Shown here one piece after another: positions 25,037-33,053 of a stretch of DNA of 64,000 nucleotides. The notes under the pieces were generated by a model. That model did not search any database and was not told the origin of the DNA. It saw nothing but the letters and a program-made list of their open reading frames with translations. This DNA comes from Martinezella tropici. Lineage in GTDB: Bacteria > Pseudomonadota > Alphaproteobacteria > Rhizobiales > Rhizobiaceae. The DNA is taken from NCBI RefSeq assembly GCF_008370325.1, contig NZ_VNIP01000009.1:186001-250000 (forward strand). The letters are read 5' to 3'. Each line of letters starts with the position of its first letter. The first letter of the stretch is position 1. Both the position numbers and the translations under genes were made by a program.

Positions 25037-25165
25037 TCGGAACTATCTCGGGGAATCACTTGATGGCGGGGATCGATATAACAATTGGAAGAGGATGGTA
25101 CGGTCAAATCGACATTGATATAACGCTGTCATCCGTGCATTTCAGGCTTTTCGGCCCGCCTTGGG

Positions 25166-25310
25166 TTGACTTTGCCGGCCTTTTCCTGTTTATCGCCCGC
25201 AATCTGCGACGAGCACAAGCCTCCGAGCCACCGACCGGGACCCATAAAGGTATAAAGAGATCCCGGAGGTCAACACCCGACAGCGCGATGCGCCCTCGGG
25301 TGCTTTTTGG
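25166..25310 (+). ncRNA. Candidate ffh leader / small RNA with promoter and terminator-like hairpin
   Basis: TTGACT (25166-25171) and TTTATC (25189-25194), 17 bp apart, look like a promoter. The following RNA would contain CCTCCG/CCGGGA paired with TCCCGG/CGGAGG (25220-25267). It ends with the stem cacccga 25274-25280 / tcgggtg 25296-25302 and a CTTTTTGG tail. A conserved ffh-associated RNA motif was reported in alphaproteobacteria; I assign by position and structure only. It sits in the 376-bp gap before ffh. Confidence 0.5.
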
Positions 25311-25412
25311 CTTTGCGTCTTGTTTTCGTCATGGAAAAGCACGACGTTTTCGGGCGAGGAACCGCGCAAGTTGCGCCAAGTCTAATCCCAAGCGATCGAT
25401 AAGGAAGAAGCG

Positions 25413-26993
25413 ATGTTTGAAAACCTCCAGGACCGTCTTGGTTCCATTCTGAATGGACTGACAGGCCGCGGCGCGCTTTCGGAAGCCGATGTTTCCGCAG
25501 CGCTGCGCGAGGTTCGCCGCGCGCTACTCGAAGCCGACGTGGCGCTGGATGTGGTTCGCTCCTTTACGGATCGCGTCCGCGAAAAGGCCGTCGGCGCCGA
25601 AATCCTGAAGTCGATCAAGCCGGGCCAGATGGTCGTCAAGATCGTCCATGACGAGCTGATCGAGATGCTCGGCGGCGAAGGCGTGGGCATCGATCTGAAC
25701 GCGCCGGCCCCGGTCGTCGTCATGATGGTCGGTCTGCAAGGCTCCGGTAAGACCACCACGACTGCCAAGATCGCCAGCCGCATGACGAGCCGCGACCGCA
25801 AGAAGGTCCTGATGGCCTCGCTCGACACGCGCCGCCCAGCCGCACAGGAGCAGTTGCGCCAGCTCGGCGTGCAGACGGGTGTCGACACGCTGCCTGTTAT
25901 CGCCGGCCAGTCGCCGACCGATATCGCCGCGCGTGCCGTGCAGGCCGCCAAGCTCGGCGGCCACGACATCGTCATCCTCGACACCGCCGGCCGCACGCAT
26001 ATCGACGAGCCGCTTATGGTCGAGATGGCGGATATCAAGAAGAAGTCCAATCCGCACGAAATCCTGCTGGTCGCCGATAGCCTGACCGGTCAGGACGCCG
26101 TCAACCTCGCCCGCAATTTCGACGAGCGCGTAGGAATCACCGGCCTCGTGCTGACCCGCATGGACGGCGACGGCCGCGGCGGTGCGGCCCTTTCGATGCG
26201 CGCCGTGACAGGCAAGCCGATCAAGCTGATCGGTGTCGGCGAAAAGATGGGCGAGCTGGAGGAATTCCATCCCCGCCGTATCGCCGACCGCATCCTCGGC
26301 ATGGGCGACATCGTGTCGCTCGTTGAAAAGGCGGCTGAGAATATCGACGCCGAAAAGGCGGCCGCCATGGCCGCCAAGATGGCCAAGGGCAAGTTCGATC
26401 TGAACGATCTCGCCGACCAGCTCGGCCAGATGCAGAAGATGGGCGGCATGGGCGGCATCATGGGCCTGATGCCCGGCATGTCCGGCATGAAGGACAAGAT
26501 GGCGGCCGCCGGCCTCGACGACCGCCTGTTCAAGCGCCAGCTCGCCATCATCTCCTCGATGACCAAGGCCGAGCGCGCCAATCCGGATCTCCTCAAGCAT
26601 TCCCGCAAGAAGCGCATCGCCAGCGGCTCCGGCACCGACGCCTCCGACATCAACAAGCTTCTGAAGATGCACCGCCAGATGGCGGACATGATGAAGATGA
26701 TGGGCGGCAAGGGCAAAGGCGGCATGATGAAGCAGCTGATGGGCGGCCTTGCCGGCAAGATGGGCCTCGGCGGCGGTATGGGTGGTATGCCCGACCTGTC
26801 GAACATGGAACCCAAGCAGCTCGAAGCCCTGCAGAAGCAGGCCGAAGCCGCCGGCCTCGGTCGTCCCGGCGGATTGCCGGGTGGCTTGCCGGGCTTGGGC
26901 GGCGGCGGCGGTTTGCCAGGGCTTGGTGGCGCCAAGCTGCCCGGCCTTGGCGGTGGTTTCCCGGGCCTCTCCGGTTTGCCGAAGAAGAAGTGA
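25413..26993 (+). CDS. ffh: Signal recognition particle protein Ffh (SRP54)
   Basis: A 526-residue protein. Layout: N domain (residues 1-95), G domain with P-loop GLQGSGKTTTT (107-117), DTRRPAAQEQL, ILDTAGR and LTRMDGDGRGG, then the Met-rich M domain from about residue 325 that binds signal peptides and 4.5S RNA. The C-terminus is extended by about 75 residues of Gly/Leu/Pro repeats (GGLPGGLPGLGGGGG), usual in rhizobia. ATG at 25413 follows AAGGAAGAAG. It heads the series ffh, chorismate mutase, rpsP, rimM, trmD. Confidence 0.97.
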   Translation: MFENLQDRLGSILNGLTGRGALSEADVSAALREVRRALLEADVALDVVRSFTDRVREKAVGAEILKSIKPGQMVVKIVHDELIEMLGGEGVGIDLNAPAPVVVMMVGLQGSGKTTTTAKIASRMTSRDRKKVLMASLDTRRPAAQEQLRQLGVQTGVDTLPVIAGQSPTDIAARAVQAAKLGGHDIVILDTAGRTHIDEPLMVEMADIKKKSNPHEILLVADSLTGQDAVNLARNFDERVGITGLVLTRMDGDGRGGAALSMRAVTGKPIKLIGVGEKMGELEEFHPRRIADRILGMGDIVSLVEKAAENIDAEKAAAMAAKMAKGKFDLNDLADQLGQMQKMGGMGGIMGLMPGMSGMKDKMAAAGLDDRLFKRQLAIISSMTKAERANPDLLKHSRKKRIASGSGTDASDINKLLKMHRQMADMMKMMGGKGKGGMMKQLMGGLAGKMGLGGGMGGMPDLSNMEPKQLEALQKQAEAAGLGRPGGLPGGLPGLGGGGGLPGLGGAKLPGLGGGFPGLSGLPKKK

Positions 26994-27011
26994 GAAGGAT
27001 CGTTGACCCCC

Positions 27012-27314
27012 ATGATTGATCCAGACGTCAAAGCCCAATTGGGCAACTACCGCCAGTCGATCGACAATATCGATGCCGCACTGGTGCATATGCTGGCCGA
27101 ACGCTTCCGCTGCACGAAGGCAGTGGGCGTGCTGAAGGCCAAGTACGACCTGCCGCCGGCCGACCCGGCGCGCGAAGAATTTCAGATCGAGCGCCTGCGC
27201 CGCCTGGCAAAGGACGCAAATCTGGACCCGGATTTCGCCGAGAAGTTCCTGAACTTCGTCATCAAGGAAGTCATCCGGCATCATGAACAGATCGCTGCGG
27301 ATTTCAAAGGGTAA
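27012..27314 (+). CDS. Chorismate mutase (AroQ class, monofunctional)
   Basis: A 100-residue all-helical protein with the AroQ pattern: YRQSIDNIDAALVHMLAERF, KAVGVLKAKYDLPPADPAREE, and a last helix VIKEVIRHHEQI. The Arg, Lys and Glu/Gln residues of the AroQ active site sit on these helices. It converts chorismate to prephenate for Phe/Tyr synthesis. The start is uncertain: TTG at 27003 lies 3 nt after GAAGGA, ATG at 27012 lies 12 nt after it; the ATG is preferred. It sits 18 nt after ffh, so it is probably co-transcribed. Confidence 0.88.
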   Translation: MIDPDVKAQLGNYRQSIDNIDAALVHMLAERFRCTKAVGVLKAKYDLPPADPAREEFQIERLRRLAKDANLDPDFAEKFLNFVIKEVIRHHEQIAADFKG

Positions 27315-27439
27315 CCCCCGGCCGCATGATCCCGAAAACGCAGGACGCTTTCAACAGGGATCACGCAGCACGAGAAAAGCAGCGCGACGTAACCATACCG
27401 CACAACGAAGCGGTCACGAAAAGCCTAAGGAGAATGAAC

Positions 27440-27802
27440 ATGGCATTGAAAATTCGTCTCGCCCGCGGTGGCTCCAAGAAGCGCCCGTACTACCACGTTG
27501 TCGTTGCCGACGCCCGCTCGCCGCGCGACGGCCGTTTCCTGGAGACCCTCGGCTCCTGGAACCCGATGCTCGCCAAGGACGACGCCAAGCGCGTTGAACT
27601 CAAGGCCGAGCGCATCAAGCATTGGCTCGACCACGGCGCACAGCCGACCGACCGCGTTCTGCGCTTCCTCGCCGAAGCTGGCATCGCAACGCGCGACGCC
27701 AAGAACAACCCGGAAAAGGCAAAGCCGGGCAAGCGCGCTCAGGAACGCGCTGCTGAAAAGGCACAGAAGGCTGCTGACGCCGCTGCCGCTGCTTCTGAAT
27801 AA
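27440..27802 (+). CDS. rpsP: 30S ribosomal protein S16
   Basis: A 120-residue protein with the bS16 signature MALKIRLARGGSKKRPYYHV at the N-terminus. ETLGSWNPM and RIKHWLDHGAQPTDRVLRFL follow. The C-terminal 35 residues are a Lys/Ala-rich extension, common in rhizobia. ATG at 27440 follows TAAGGAGA. Its own terminator separates it from rimM, although the rpsP-rimM-trmD order is kept. Confidence 0.98.
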   Translation: MALKIRLARGGSKKRPYYHVVVADARSPRDGRFLETLGSWNPMLAKDDAKRVELKAERIKHWLDHGAQPTDRVLRFLAEAGIATRDAKNNPEKAKPGKRAQERAAEKAQKAADAAAAASE

Positions 27803-27821
27803 GCAGTCCTTGTGACTGTCG

Positions 27822-27858
27822 AAAACGGGCGGCATGGCGACATGCCGCCCGTTTTTTG
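27822..27858 (+). terminator. Rho-independent terminator after rpsP
   Basis: A 15-bp perfect stem (aaaacgggcggcatg 27822-27836 / catgccgcccgtttt 27841-27855) has a GCGA loop and T run. It may attenuate rather than end the rpsP-rimM-trmD transcript. Confidence 0.95.
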
Positions 27859-27977
27859 TTTCCCATCGGCAAATGTTCAGCCTATGAGAGAACCAACTAC
27901 AGCGCCGCGTGTCACACACAAAGGTCGCTGGAGCATTTTGGATCTGCTGCATAATCCCGGCAATCGGCGAAGAGACC

Positions 27978-28550
27978 ATGACGAAACTGCAAAATCCGGT
28001 ATTGATGGCCACCATCGGTGCGGCACAGGGCCTGAGAGGCGAGGTGCGTGCGCGCGCCTATACGTCGGACCCGACCGCGCTCGGAGATTACGGCCACCTG
28101 CACAGCAAGGACGGCCGCAGCTTCGAAGTGCTTGAGATTCGCGAGGCCAAGAACGTCGTCGTGGTGCGCTTCCGCGGCATCAACGACCGTAATGCCGCCG
28201 AGGCGCTGAACGGCCTGGAACTCTACATCGAGCGCGACAACCTGCCTGATGGCGAGCTCGACGACGACGAATTCTTCTACGCCGATCTCGAAGGGCTCGA
28301 AGCCGTCGACGACCAGGGAACCGGCTACGGCACCGTTACCGGCGTCTATGATTTCGGCGCCGGCGACCTGCTCGAACTGAAAGGTCCCGGCAAGCGCCCC
28401 GTGTTGATCCCCTTTTCCGAAGCCGCCGTGCTCGAAATCGACCTTGAGGGCGGCAAGCTCCTGATCGATCCGCTCGCCGCCGGCCTGATCGACAGCCCCG
28501 ACGACCTCATCGGCAAGCCGGAAAAGCCGCAGGACAAGACGAAGAAGTGA
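27978..28550 (+). CDS. rimM: Ribosome maturation factor RimM
   Basis: A 190-residue protein. The N-terminal RimM barrel (VLMATIGAAQGLRGEVRARAY) carries the G-x-x-GxxGE motif; EFFYADLEGLEA and the PRC-barrel domain (GTVTGVYDFGAGDLLEL, VLIPFSEAAVLEID) follow. It assists 30S maturation around S19. The ATG at 27978 gives normal length. It is 175 nt after rpsP and 24 nt before trmD. Confidence 0.96.
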   Translation: MTKLQNPVLMATIGAAQGLRGEVRARAYTSDPTALGDYGHLHSKDGRSFEVLEIREAKNVVVVRFRGINDRNAAEALNGLELYIERDNLPDGELDDDEFFYADLEGLEAVDDQGTGYGTVTGVYDFGAGDLLELKGPGKRPVLIPFSEAAVLEIDLEGGKLLIDPLAAGLIDSPDDLIGKPEKPQDKTKK

Positions 28551-28574
28551 CCCTCATTGGGAAGTGACCGCGCC

Positions 28575-29267
28575 ATGAGTTTCCGGGCGACCATACTGAC
28601 GCTTTATCCCGAGATGCTTCCCGGCCATCTCGGCACGTCGCTCGCCGGCAAGGCGATGGAACGCGGGCAATGGTCGCTGGACACCGTGCAGATCCGCGAC
28701 TTCGCCACCGACAAGCATCGCACCGTCGACGACACGCCGGCCGGCGGCGGCGCCGGCATGGTGCTGAAGCCGGATGTGCTTGCCCGCGCCATCGACCATG
28801 CCAGCGAAAACGACAGCCGCCCTCGCCTGCTGATGAGCCCGCGCGGCAAGCCGCTGACGCAGAAGCGCGTGCGCGAACTGGCCGCCGGCGACGGCGTCAT
28901 CATCGTCTGCGGCCGTTTCGAAGGCGTCGACCAGCGCGTCATCGACGGCCGCAACCTCGAGGAAGTCTCCATCGGCGACTATATCCTCTCGGGCGGCGAG
29001 CCGGCCGCCCTGATCCTGCTCGATGCCATCGTCCGCATCCTGCCCGGCGTCATGGGCAACGACCTCTCGGGCCTGCACGAAAGCTTCGAGGGCGGCCTGC
29101 TGGAACATCCGCATTATACGCGCCCGCAGATCTGGGAAGGCCATGAGATTCCGGCCATCCTCACCTCGGGCAACCACGCGGCGATCGCCAAATGGCAGAG
29201 GGAGCAGGCTGAGCAGCTGACACGCGAGCGCCGGCCGGATTTGCTGGACAAGCAATCAGGGAAATAA
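28575..29267 (+). CDS. trmD: tRNA (guanine-N1-)-methyltransferase TrmD
   Basis: A 230-residue SPOUT methyltransferase. Visible motifs are RDFATDKHRTVDDTPAGGG (Asp/His pocket), VIIVCGRFEGVDQRV and the trefoil-knot segment SIGDYILSGGEPAALILLDA. It makes m1G37 in tRNAs reading CCN, CUN and CGG, preventing frameshifts. ATG at 28575. It closes the rimM-trmD pair; rplS, often next in this operon, lies 2.1 kb further on. Confidence 0.97.
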   Translation: MSFRATILTLYPEMLPGHLGTSLAGKAMERGQWSLDTVQIRDFATDKHRTVDDTPAGGGAGMVLKPDVLARAIDHASENDSRPRLLMSPRGKPLTQKRVRELAAGDGVIIVCGRFEGVDQRVIDGRNLEEVSIGDYILSGGEPAALILLDAIVRILPGVMGNDLSGLHESFEGGLLEHPHYTRPQIWEGHEIPAILTSGNHAAIAKWQREQAEQLTRERRPDLLDKQSGK

Positions 29268-29487
29268 GCCGGGGACCACCCGCCCAGCTCTGGTTGCACC
29301 GGCCCTCCTCGGCATTCGAGCTTAAAAACCAGCCGCCCCTCGAGCATAATGGCTGCGAACCTATGTGCTTTTTGAGAAGCTGCACTATCTCCTATGCAGT
29401 CCTAGCGCGAGTTGTTCGTGCAGATTATTCTACATATCCTTGCTCCATCCATTGGCGATGGGTGGACTACCGTCAACTGAGGGGAAA

Positions 29488-29973
29488 ATGGCATCGAAGC
29501 TGCGAAATCTGTTCTCGCGATTGATCCCGGCTGGCCTCGTCGCGATCGCGATGTCGGCTCCCGCTTCCGCGCAAGTGGCGCCTCAAAATACAGGACAGAT
29601 GGATGGGATAGCCCGCGAGATGGTCAATTCCGGCAAGCTCGACAATATTGATTGGGTCGAGGTTTCGGCGATCTTCGGCATCGATGCCGATGGCGATGTG
29701 GTCGAGAGCTATGGATATGCCTATGACAGGAGCGGCATTCCCCATGCCGTTACCTTCCTCACTGACGCTGTCGAACAGGAGGTAAAATCCTATCGGGAAT
29801 GGCTCAAGCGCGAACATCGTGGCGATTTCATCAAGATGCTCTTCCAGTTCAACCGGGAAACACGGCGCTTCAATGCCGATTTCGAATATGACAATCCGCT
29901 GCGCTGGCAGGTAACGCCAAAGAACCTCGAAAAGATCACCGCCGAATTGCGACCCAACCTCGGATCACGCTGA
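29488..29973 (+). CDS. Small secreted hypothetical protein
   Basis: A 161-residue protein. It has a signal peptide (MASKLRNLFSRLIPAGLVAIA, cut at ASA-Q) and a single domain with VSAIFGIDADGDVVESYGYAY and a C-terminal FNRETRRFNADFEYDNPLRW. The last block loosely recalls YezG/DUF600-type proteins (aromatic, acidic strand pair), but I would not assign it. ATG at 29488 follows GAGGGGAAA. It opens a three-gene insertion between trmD and rplS. Confidence 0.75.
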   Translation: MASKLRNLFSRLIPAGLVAIAMSAPASAQVAPQNTGQMDGIAREMVNSGKLDNIDWVEVSAIFGIDADGDVVESYGYAYDRSGIPHAVTFLTDAVEQEVKSYREWLKREHRGDFIKMLFQFNRETRRFNADFEYDNPLRWQVTPKNLEKITAELRPNLGSR

Positions 29974-30009
29974 TGGACGGATCGGCTGTATCGCGATCGA
30001 GGAAACTTC

Positions 30010-30570
30010 ATGTCTGAACTGAGACAAGACGATCAGCAGCGGACAGAGCTCGTTTATGAGCTGACGCCGCAGGATTTGCTTCTTGCTCTTCGTCTGCATT
30101 TTCGGCAGCATATCAGAAGCCGATCAGCTATCATTCGCCTTGTTATGCTGTGGGCGCTGGCAGTAGTCGCCTGCGGGCTTATCCTTGCAAGCGCCGTCGA
30201 TACCAGTGACGCCATCATTCCCATTCTGACGTTTTCGGTCGCCTTACCTATAGGAATCGTCGGTATCCCCTTTCTCACCGTTTATACGTTCGGTGGCAGA
30301 GCAGCCCGAAAAACCTATCGCGAACAGAAAACGCTGCATAAACCCGTCCATCTCTCATGGAGCGAAGACGGCGTGCATTTCAGCAGCGATTTCGGCGAGG
30401 CGCGTTTGCAATGGAGCGATTTCCTGATGGCCCGCCAGGATCGGCACTGCATTCTGCTCTATGAATCCCGGCGTCTCTACAGGCTCATACCGAAGCGCAT
30501 CTTGGCGGCGGATCAGGTCAGGGAGTTGCAGGTTTTGGCTCGCAAGGTGCAGGATCATAGCGGTTTTTGA
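30010..30570 (+). CDS. YcxB-like membrane protein
   Basis: A 186-residue protein. A short N-terminal strand segment (ELVYELTPQDLLLALRLHF) is followed by two hydrophobic helices (about residues 44-63 and 69-91) and a C-terminal soluble beta domain with VHLSWSEDGVHFSSDFGEARLQW-SDF (shown with a break) and YRLIPKRIL. This arrangement is that of the YcxB-like family, whose function is unknown. It lies 36 nt after the secreted gene and may be co-transcribed with it. Confidence 0.78.
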   Translation: MSELRQDDQQRTELVYELTPQDLLLALRLHFRQHIRSRSAIIRLVMLWALAVVACGLILASAVDTSDAIIPILTFSVALPIGIVGIPFLTVYTFGGRAARKTYREQKTLHKPVHLSWSEDGVHFSSDFGEARLQWSDFLMARQDRHCILLYESRRLYRLIPKRILAADQVRELQVLARKVQDHSGF

Positions 30571-30655
30571 ATACGCTGCCGATATCGCGCCTATATCGGC
30601 AGGCCCAATATCACTATAAGTCTTGAGTTCAGCGATACGGAGGAGGGCCAATGGG

Positions 30656-31075
30656 ATGGCAAAAGACAACGCGACCGAAGCGGAGCAGACAGCGTCGGCC
30701 TCTCGGCTGATCGACGAGAGAGTTCAGGAACTGGCCGATTGGCGCGGCAAGACGCTTGCGCATGTCCGCGCACTCATCAAACAGGCAGAACCCGAGGTCG
30801 TTGAGGAATGGAAATGGCGCGGTGTTCCGGTGTGGTCGCGTGACGGCATTATCTGCACCGGCGAGACCTATAAAAGCGTTGTGAAGCTGACCTTTGCGAA
30901 AGGCGCTTCGCTGGAAGACCCCTCTCGCCTGTTCAACTCCAGCCTCGAGGGCAATACGAGACGGGCAATCGATATCAGTGAAAACGAAGAGATCGATGGC
31001 GAGGCGTTGAAGGCGCTTGTTCGCGCGGCAGCCGCACTCAACGCGGTGTCAAAGAAAAAGCCCAGGAAATCCTGA
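30656..31075 (+). CDS. DUF1801 domain protein
   Basis: A 139-residue protein with the DUF1801/YdhG-like core: LAHVRALIKQAEPEVVEEWK, GVPVWSRDGIICTGETYK, VVKLTFAKGASL and RRAIDI. The fold resembles iron chaperone frataxin-like YdhG proteins, and the role is unproven. ATG at 30656 follows GGAGGAGGG. It is the third gene between trmD and rplS. Confidence 0.85.
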   Translation: MAKDNATEAEQTASASRLIDERVQELADWRGKTLAHVRALIKQAEPEVVEEWKWRGVPVWSRDGIICTGETYKSVVKLTFAKGASLEDPSRLFNSSLEGNTRRAIDISENEEIDGEALKALVRAAAALNAVSKKKPRKS

Positions 31076-31354
31076 TCCCCGCGCGATAGGCGGCGGCGGA
31101 CCATAAATTCCCTCTGCAAGCCCCCGATCCCGCAACAAACGCCACTTAATTCGGCCGCAAGGGGTGACAAAGGCGTGACAATAGGGTATGTGCGCGCCCG
31201 GCATGGGAAATTTCCCATCAACCACCAAAGAAAAGCAGACGTATCCGCCCCTGCCGTAACAGGCATATATCCGAGACGAGACCTTGAAGGTCCGACCAGG
31301 GATAGAGATCGTTCAGGGCGCTCTGGCTGTTGAAGCAACAACGAGGTTGATACT

Positions 31355-31897
31355 ATGAACATCATTCAGCAGTTGGAAGCCGAACAGGCTGCCAAGATCG
31401 AAGCCAAGCGCACGCTCCCCGCATTTTCCGCTGGCGACACCGTTCGCGTCAACGTGAAGGTCACGGAAGGCAATCGTACCCGCGTTCAGGCCTATGAAGG
31501 CGTTTGCATCGCCCGCTCCGGCGGCGGTCTGCAGGAAAACTTCACGGTTCGCAAGATCTCTTACGGCGAAGGCGTCGAGCGCGTATTCCCGGTCTACTCC
31601 CCGATGATCGAAAGCGTCGAAGTCGTTCGCCGCGGTAAGGTCCGTCGCGCCAAGCTCTACTACCTGCGCGACCTGCGCGGTAAGGCTGCCCGTATCGTCG
31701 AGAACACCGGCACCCGCGCCCGCAAGCTCAACGACGCTGAGCGCCAGGCTCTCGCCGAAGAGAAGGCACGCATCGAAGCCGAGAAGGTTGCAGCCGCTCA
31801 GGCGCTCGCAGCTGAAAAGGCCGCAGCTGAAGCCGCAGAAGCAAAGGCAGCTGCAGAAGCTGCTGCAGCCGCAGCAGCCGAGCCGGCAGCGGAATAA
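31355..31897 (+). CDS. rplS: 50S ribosomal protein L19 with long C-terminal extension
   Basis: A 180-residue protein. The first 120 residues are canonical bL19: FSAGDTVRVNVKVTEGNRTRV, FTVRKISYGEGVERVFPVYS, and RRGKVRRAKLYYLRDLRGKAAR. Most bL19 proteins are about 115-130 residues. Here the last 55 are a charged then Ala/Glu/Lys-rich helix (EAEKVAAAQALAAEKAAAE). Rhizobial orthologues carry similar tails. The 279-bp upstream gap is expected to hold its promoter and leader; I see no sharp motif. Confidence 0.97.
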   Translation: MNIIQQLEAEQAAKIEAKRTLPAFSAGDTVRVNVKVTEGNRTRVQAYEGVCIARSGGGLQENFTVRKISYGEGVERVFPVYSPMIESVEVVRRGKVRRAKLYYLRDLRGKAARIVENTGTRARKLNDAERQALAEEKARIEAEKVAAAQALAAEKAAAEAAEAKAAAEAAAAAAAEPAAE

Positions 31898-31926
31898 TTT
31901 TCGATCCACACGGATCGCAAAGCGTG

Positions 31927-31953
31927 AAGGCGGCCCTCGGGTCGCCTTTTTGC
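31927..31953 (+). terminator. Terminator after rplS
   Basis: The stem aaggcg (31927-31932) / cgcctt (31943-31948), extended by an inner CCC/GGG, is followed by TTTTTGCTG. It is 30 nt past the stop. Confidence 0.8.
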
Positions 31954-32088
31954 TGTCTGCTGTCGGCACCGAGCGAAAAGAATATTTCTCAATTCGCGGC
32001 CCGCTTTAGAGTTGCTTTTCCATTTTTATGATCGCTTCCGTGGCAATAGCCTTGCCATCCTCTTTGTAAATATGACAGTTTTCCGCCA

Positions 32089-32206
32089 CGCTAGCGTCGG
32101 ATGATTTTAGGTCGAATCGACCTAAAATCTGAATCCGCGCTAGCATCAAATAGGTAGAACACGATGTCGTCCGAAAACCGCTCACACTTTTCGGCATCAT
32201 GCTCTA
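32089..32206. repeat. Compound palindromic intergenic repeat (family R4), copy 1
   Basis: An outer GCTAGC pair (32090-32095 / 32139-32144) brackets a perfect 12-bp-arm palindrome (GATTTTAGGTCG 32103-32114 / 32118-32129). A second hairpin with CCGAAAA (32171-32177) and TTTTCGG (32188-32194) follows. It fills most of the 324-bp gap between rplS and the solute-binding protein gene. Confidence 0.8.
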
Positions 32207-32221
32207 ATCGGGGAGATTTCC

Positions 32222-33019
32222 ATGGCATTCCGTCGTTCGTTCCTTCTGGGCCTCGGCGCCCTCGTGCTTGCACCTTTCGCCGCCTTTGCGGCCGACCTAC
32301 CGAACCTCAACGGCGAGACCGTTATCGTCGTTACCGAGAATGCCTATCCGCCGCTGCAGTTCATCGACCCAAAGACGAACAAGGCGATCGGCTGGGAATA
32401 TGACGCGATGAACGAGATCGCCAAGCGCCTGAACTTCAAGGTCGAGTACCAGAACACCAGCTGGGATGCGATGATCCAGGCCGTCTCGGAAGGCCAGTAC
32501 AACATCGGCATGACCGGCATCACCATCAAGGACGACCGCAAGCAGAAGGTCGATTTCTCCGATCCCTACATGCGCTCCGAACAGTTCATGCTGGTGCGCG
32601 GTGAAGAGAAGCGCTTCACCGATGCCAAGAGCTTCGCCGCCTTCAAGGACGGGTTGATCGGCGCACAGCCGGGCACGACACCCTTCTACACCGCCGTCTA
32701 TTCGGTCCTCGACGGCAACGAGCAGAACCCGCGCATCAAGACCTTCGAAACTTTCGGCGCCACCGTGCAGGCACTGAAGACCGGCGACGTCGACATGGTG
32801 CTGACCGATGGCACGGCCGGCAAGGGCTATGTCGATGCTTCCAACGGCGGCCTGAAGCTGATCGGCGGCCCGCTCGGCTCCGAGGATTTCGGCTTCATCT
32901 TCCAGAAGGGCTCCGATCTCGTCGCCCCGATCAATGCCGCCATCGCCAGCCTCAAGGCGGACGGCACGCTCGACGCGCTGAACAAGAAGTGGTTTCTCGA
33001 CTACAAGATGGGCCAATGA
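32222..33019 (+). CDS. Polar amino acid ABC transporter, periplasmic substrate-binding protein
   Basis: A 265-residue protein with a signal peptide (MAFRRSFLLGLGALVLAPFA, cut at AFA-A). The family 3 solute-binding domain follows: TENAYPPLQFIDPKTNK, GWEYDAMNEIAKRL, GMTGITIKDDRKQKVDFSDPY, and a C-terminal LNKKWFLDYK. The DFSDPY and ITI-D-R blocks contact the ligand alpha-amino and carboxyl groups. The specific amino acid cannot be read. It is followed by the permease after 34 nt; no ATPase gene is nearby. Confidence 0.92.
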   Translation: MAFRRSFLLGLGALVLAPFAAFAADLPNLNGETVIVVTENAYPPLQFIDPKTNKAIGWEYDAMNEIAKRLNFKVEYQNTSWDAMIQAVSEGQYNIGMTGITIKDDRKQKVDFSDPYMRSEQFMLVRGEEKRFTDAKSFAAFKDGLIGAQPGTTPFYTAVYSVLDGNEQNPRIKTFETFGATVQALKTGDVDMVLTDGTAGKGYVDASNGGLKLIGGPLGSEDFGFIFQKGSDLVAPINAAIASLKADGTLDALNKKWFLDYKMGQ

Positions 33020-33053
33020 ACCCCGCAGACCGATATATTGGAAGCCCGCTCTG

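Noticed and set aside
25060..25452. 130-codon frame upstream of ffh
   Set aside because: It crosses the promoter, RNA and terminator-like elements and runs into ffh out of frame; no homology.
25524..27284. 586-codon open frame opposite ffh
   Set aside because: His/Gln/Leu-rich antisense shadow covering ffh and chorismate mutase; no domain.
31313..31969. 218-codon frame opposite rplS
   Set aside because: Cys/Phe/Leu-rich reversal of the L19 Ala/Lys tail; shadow.
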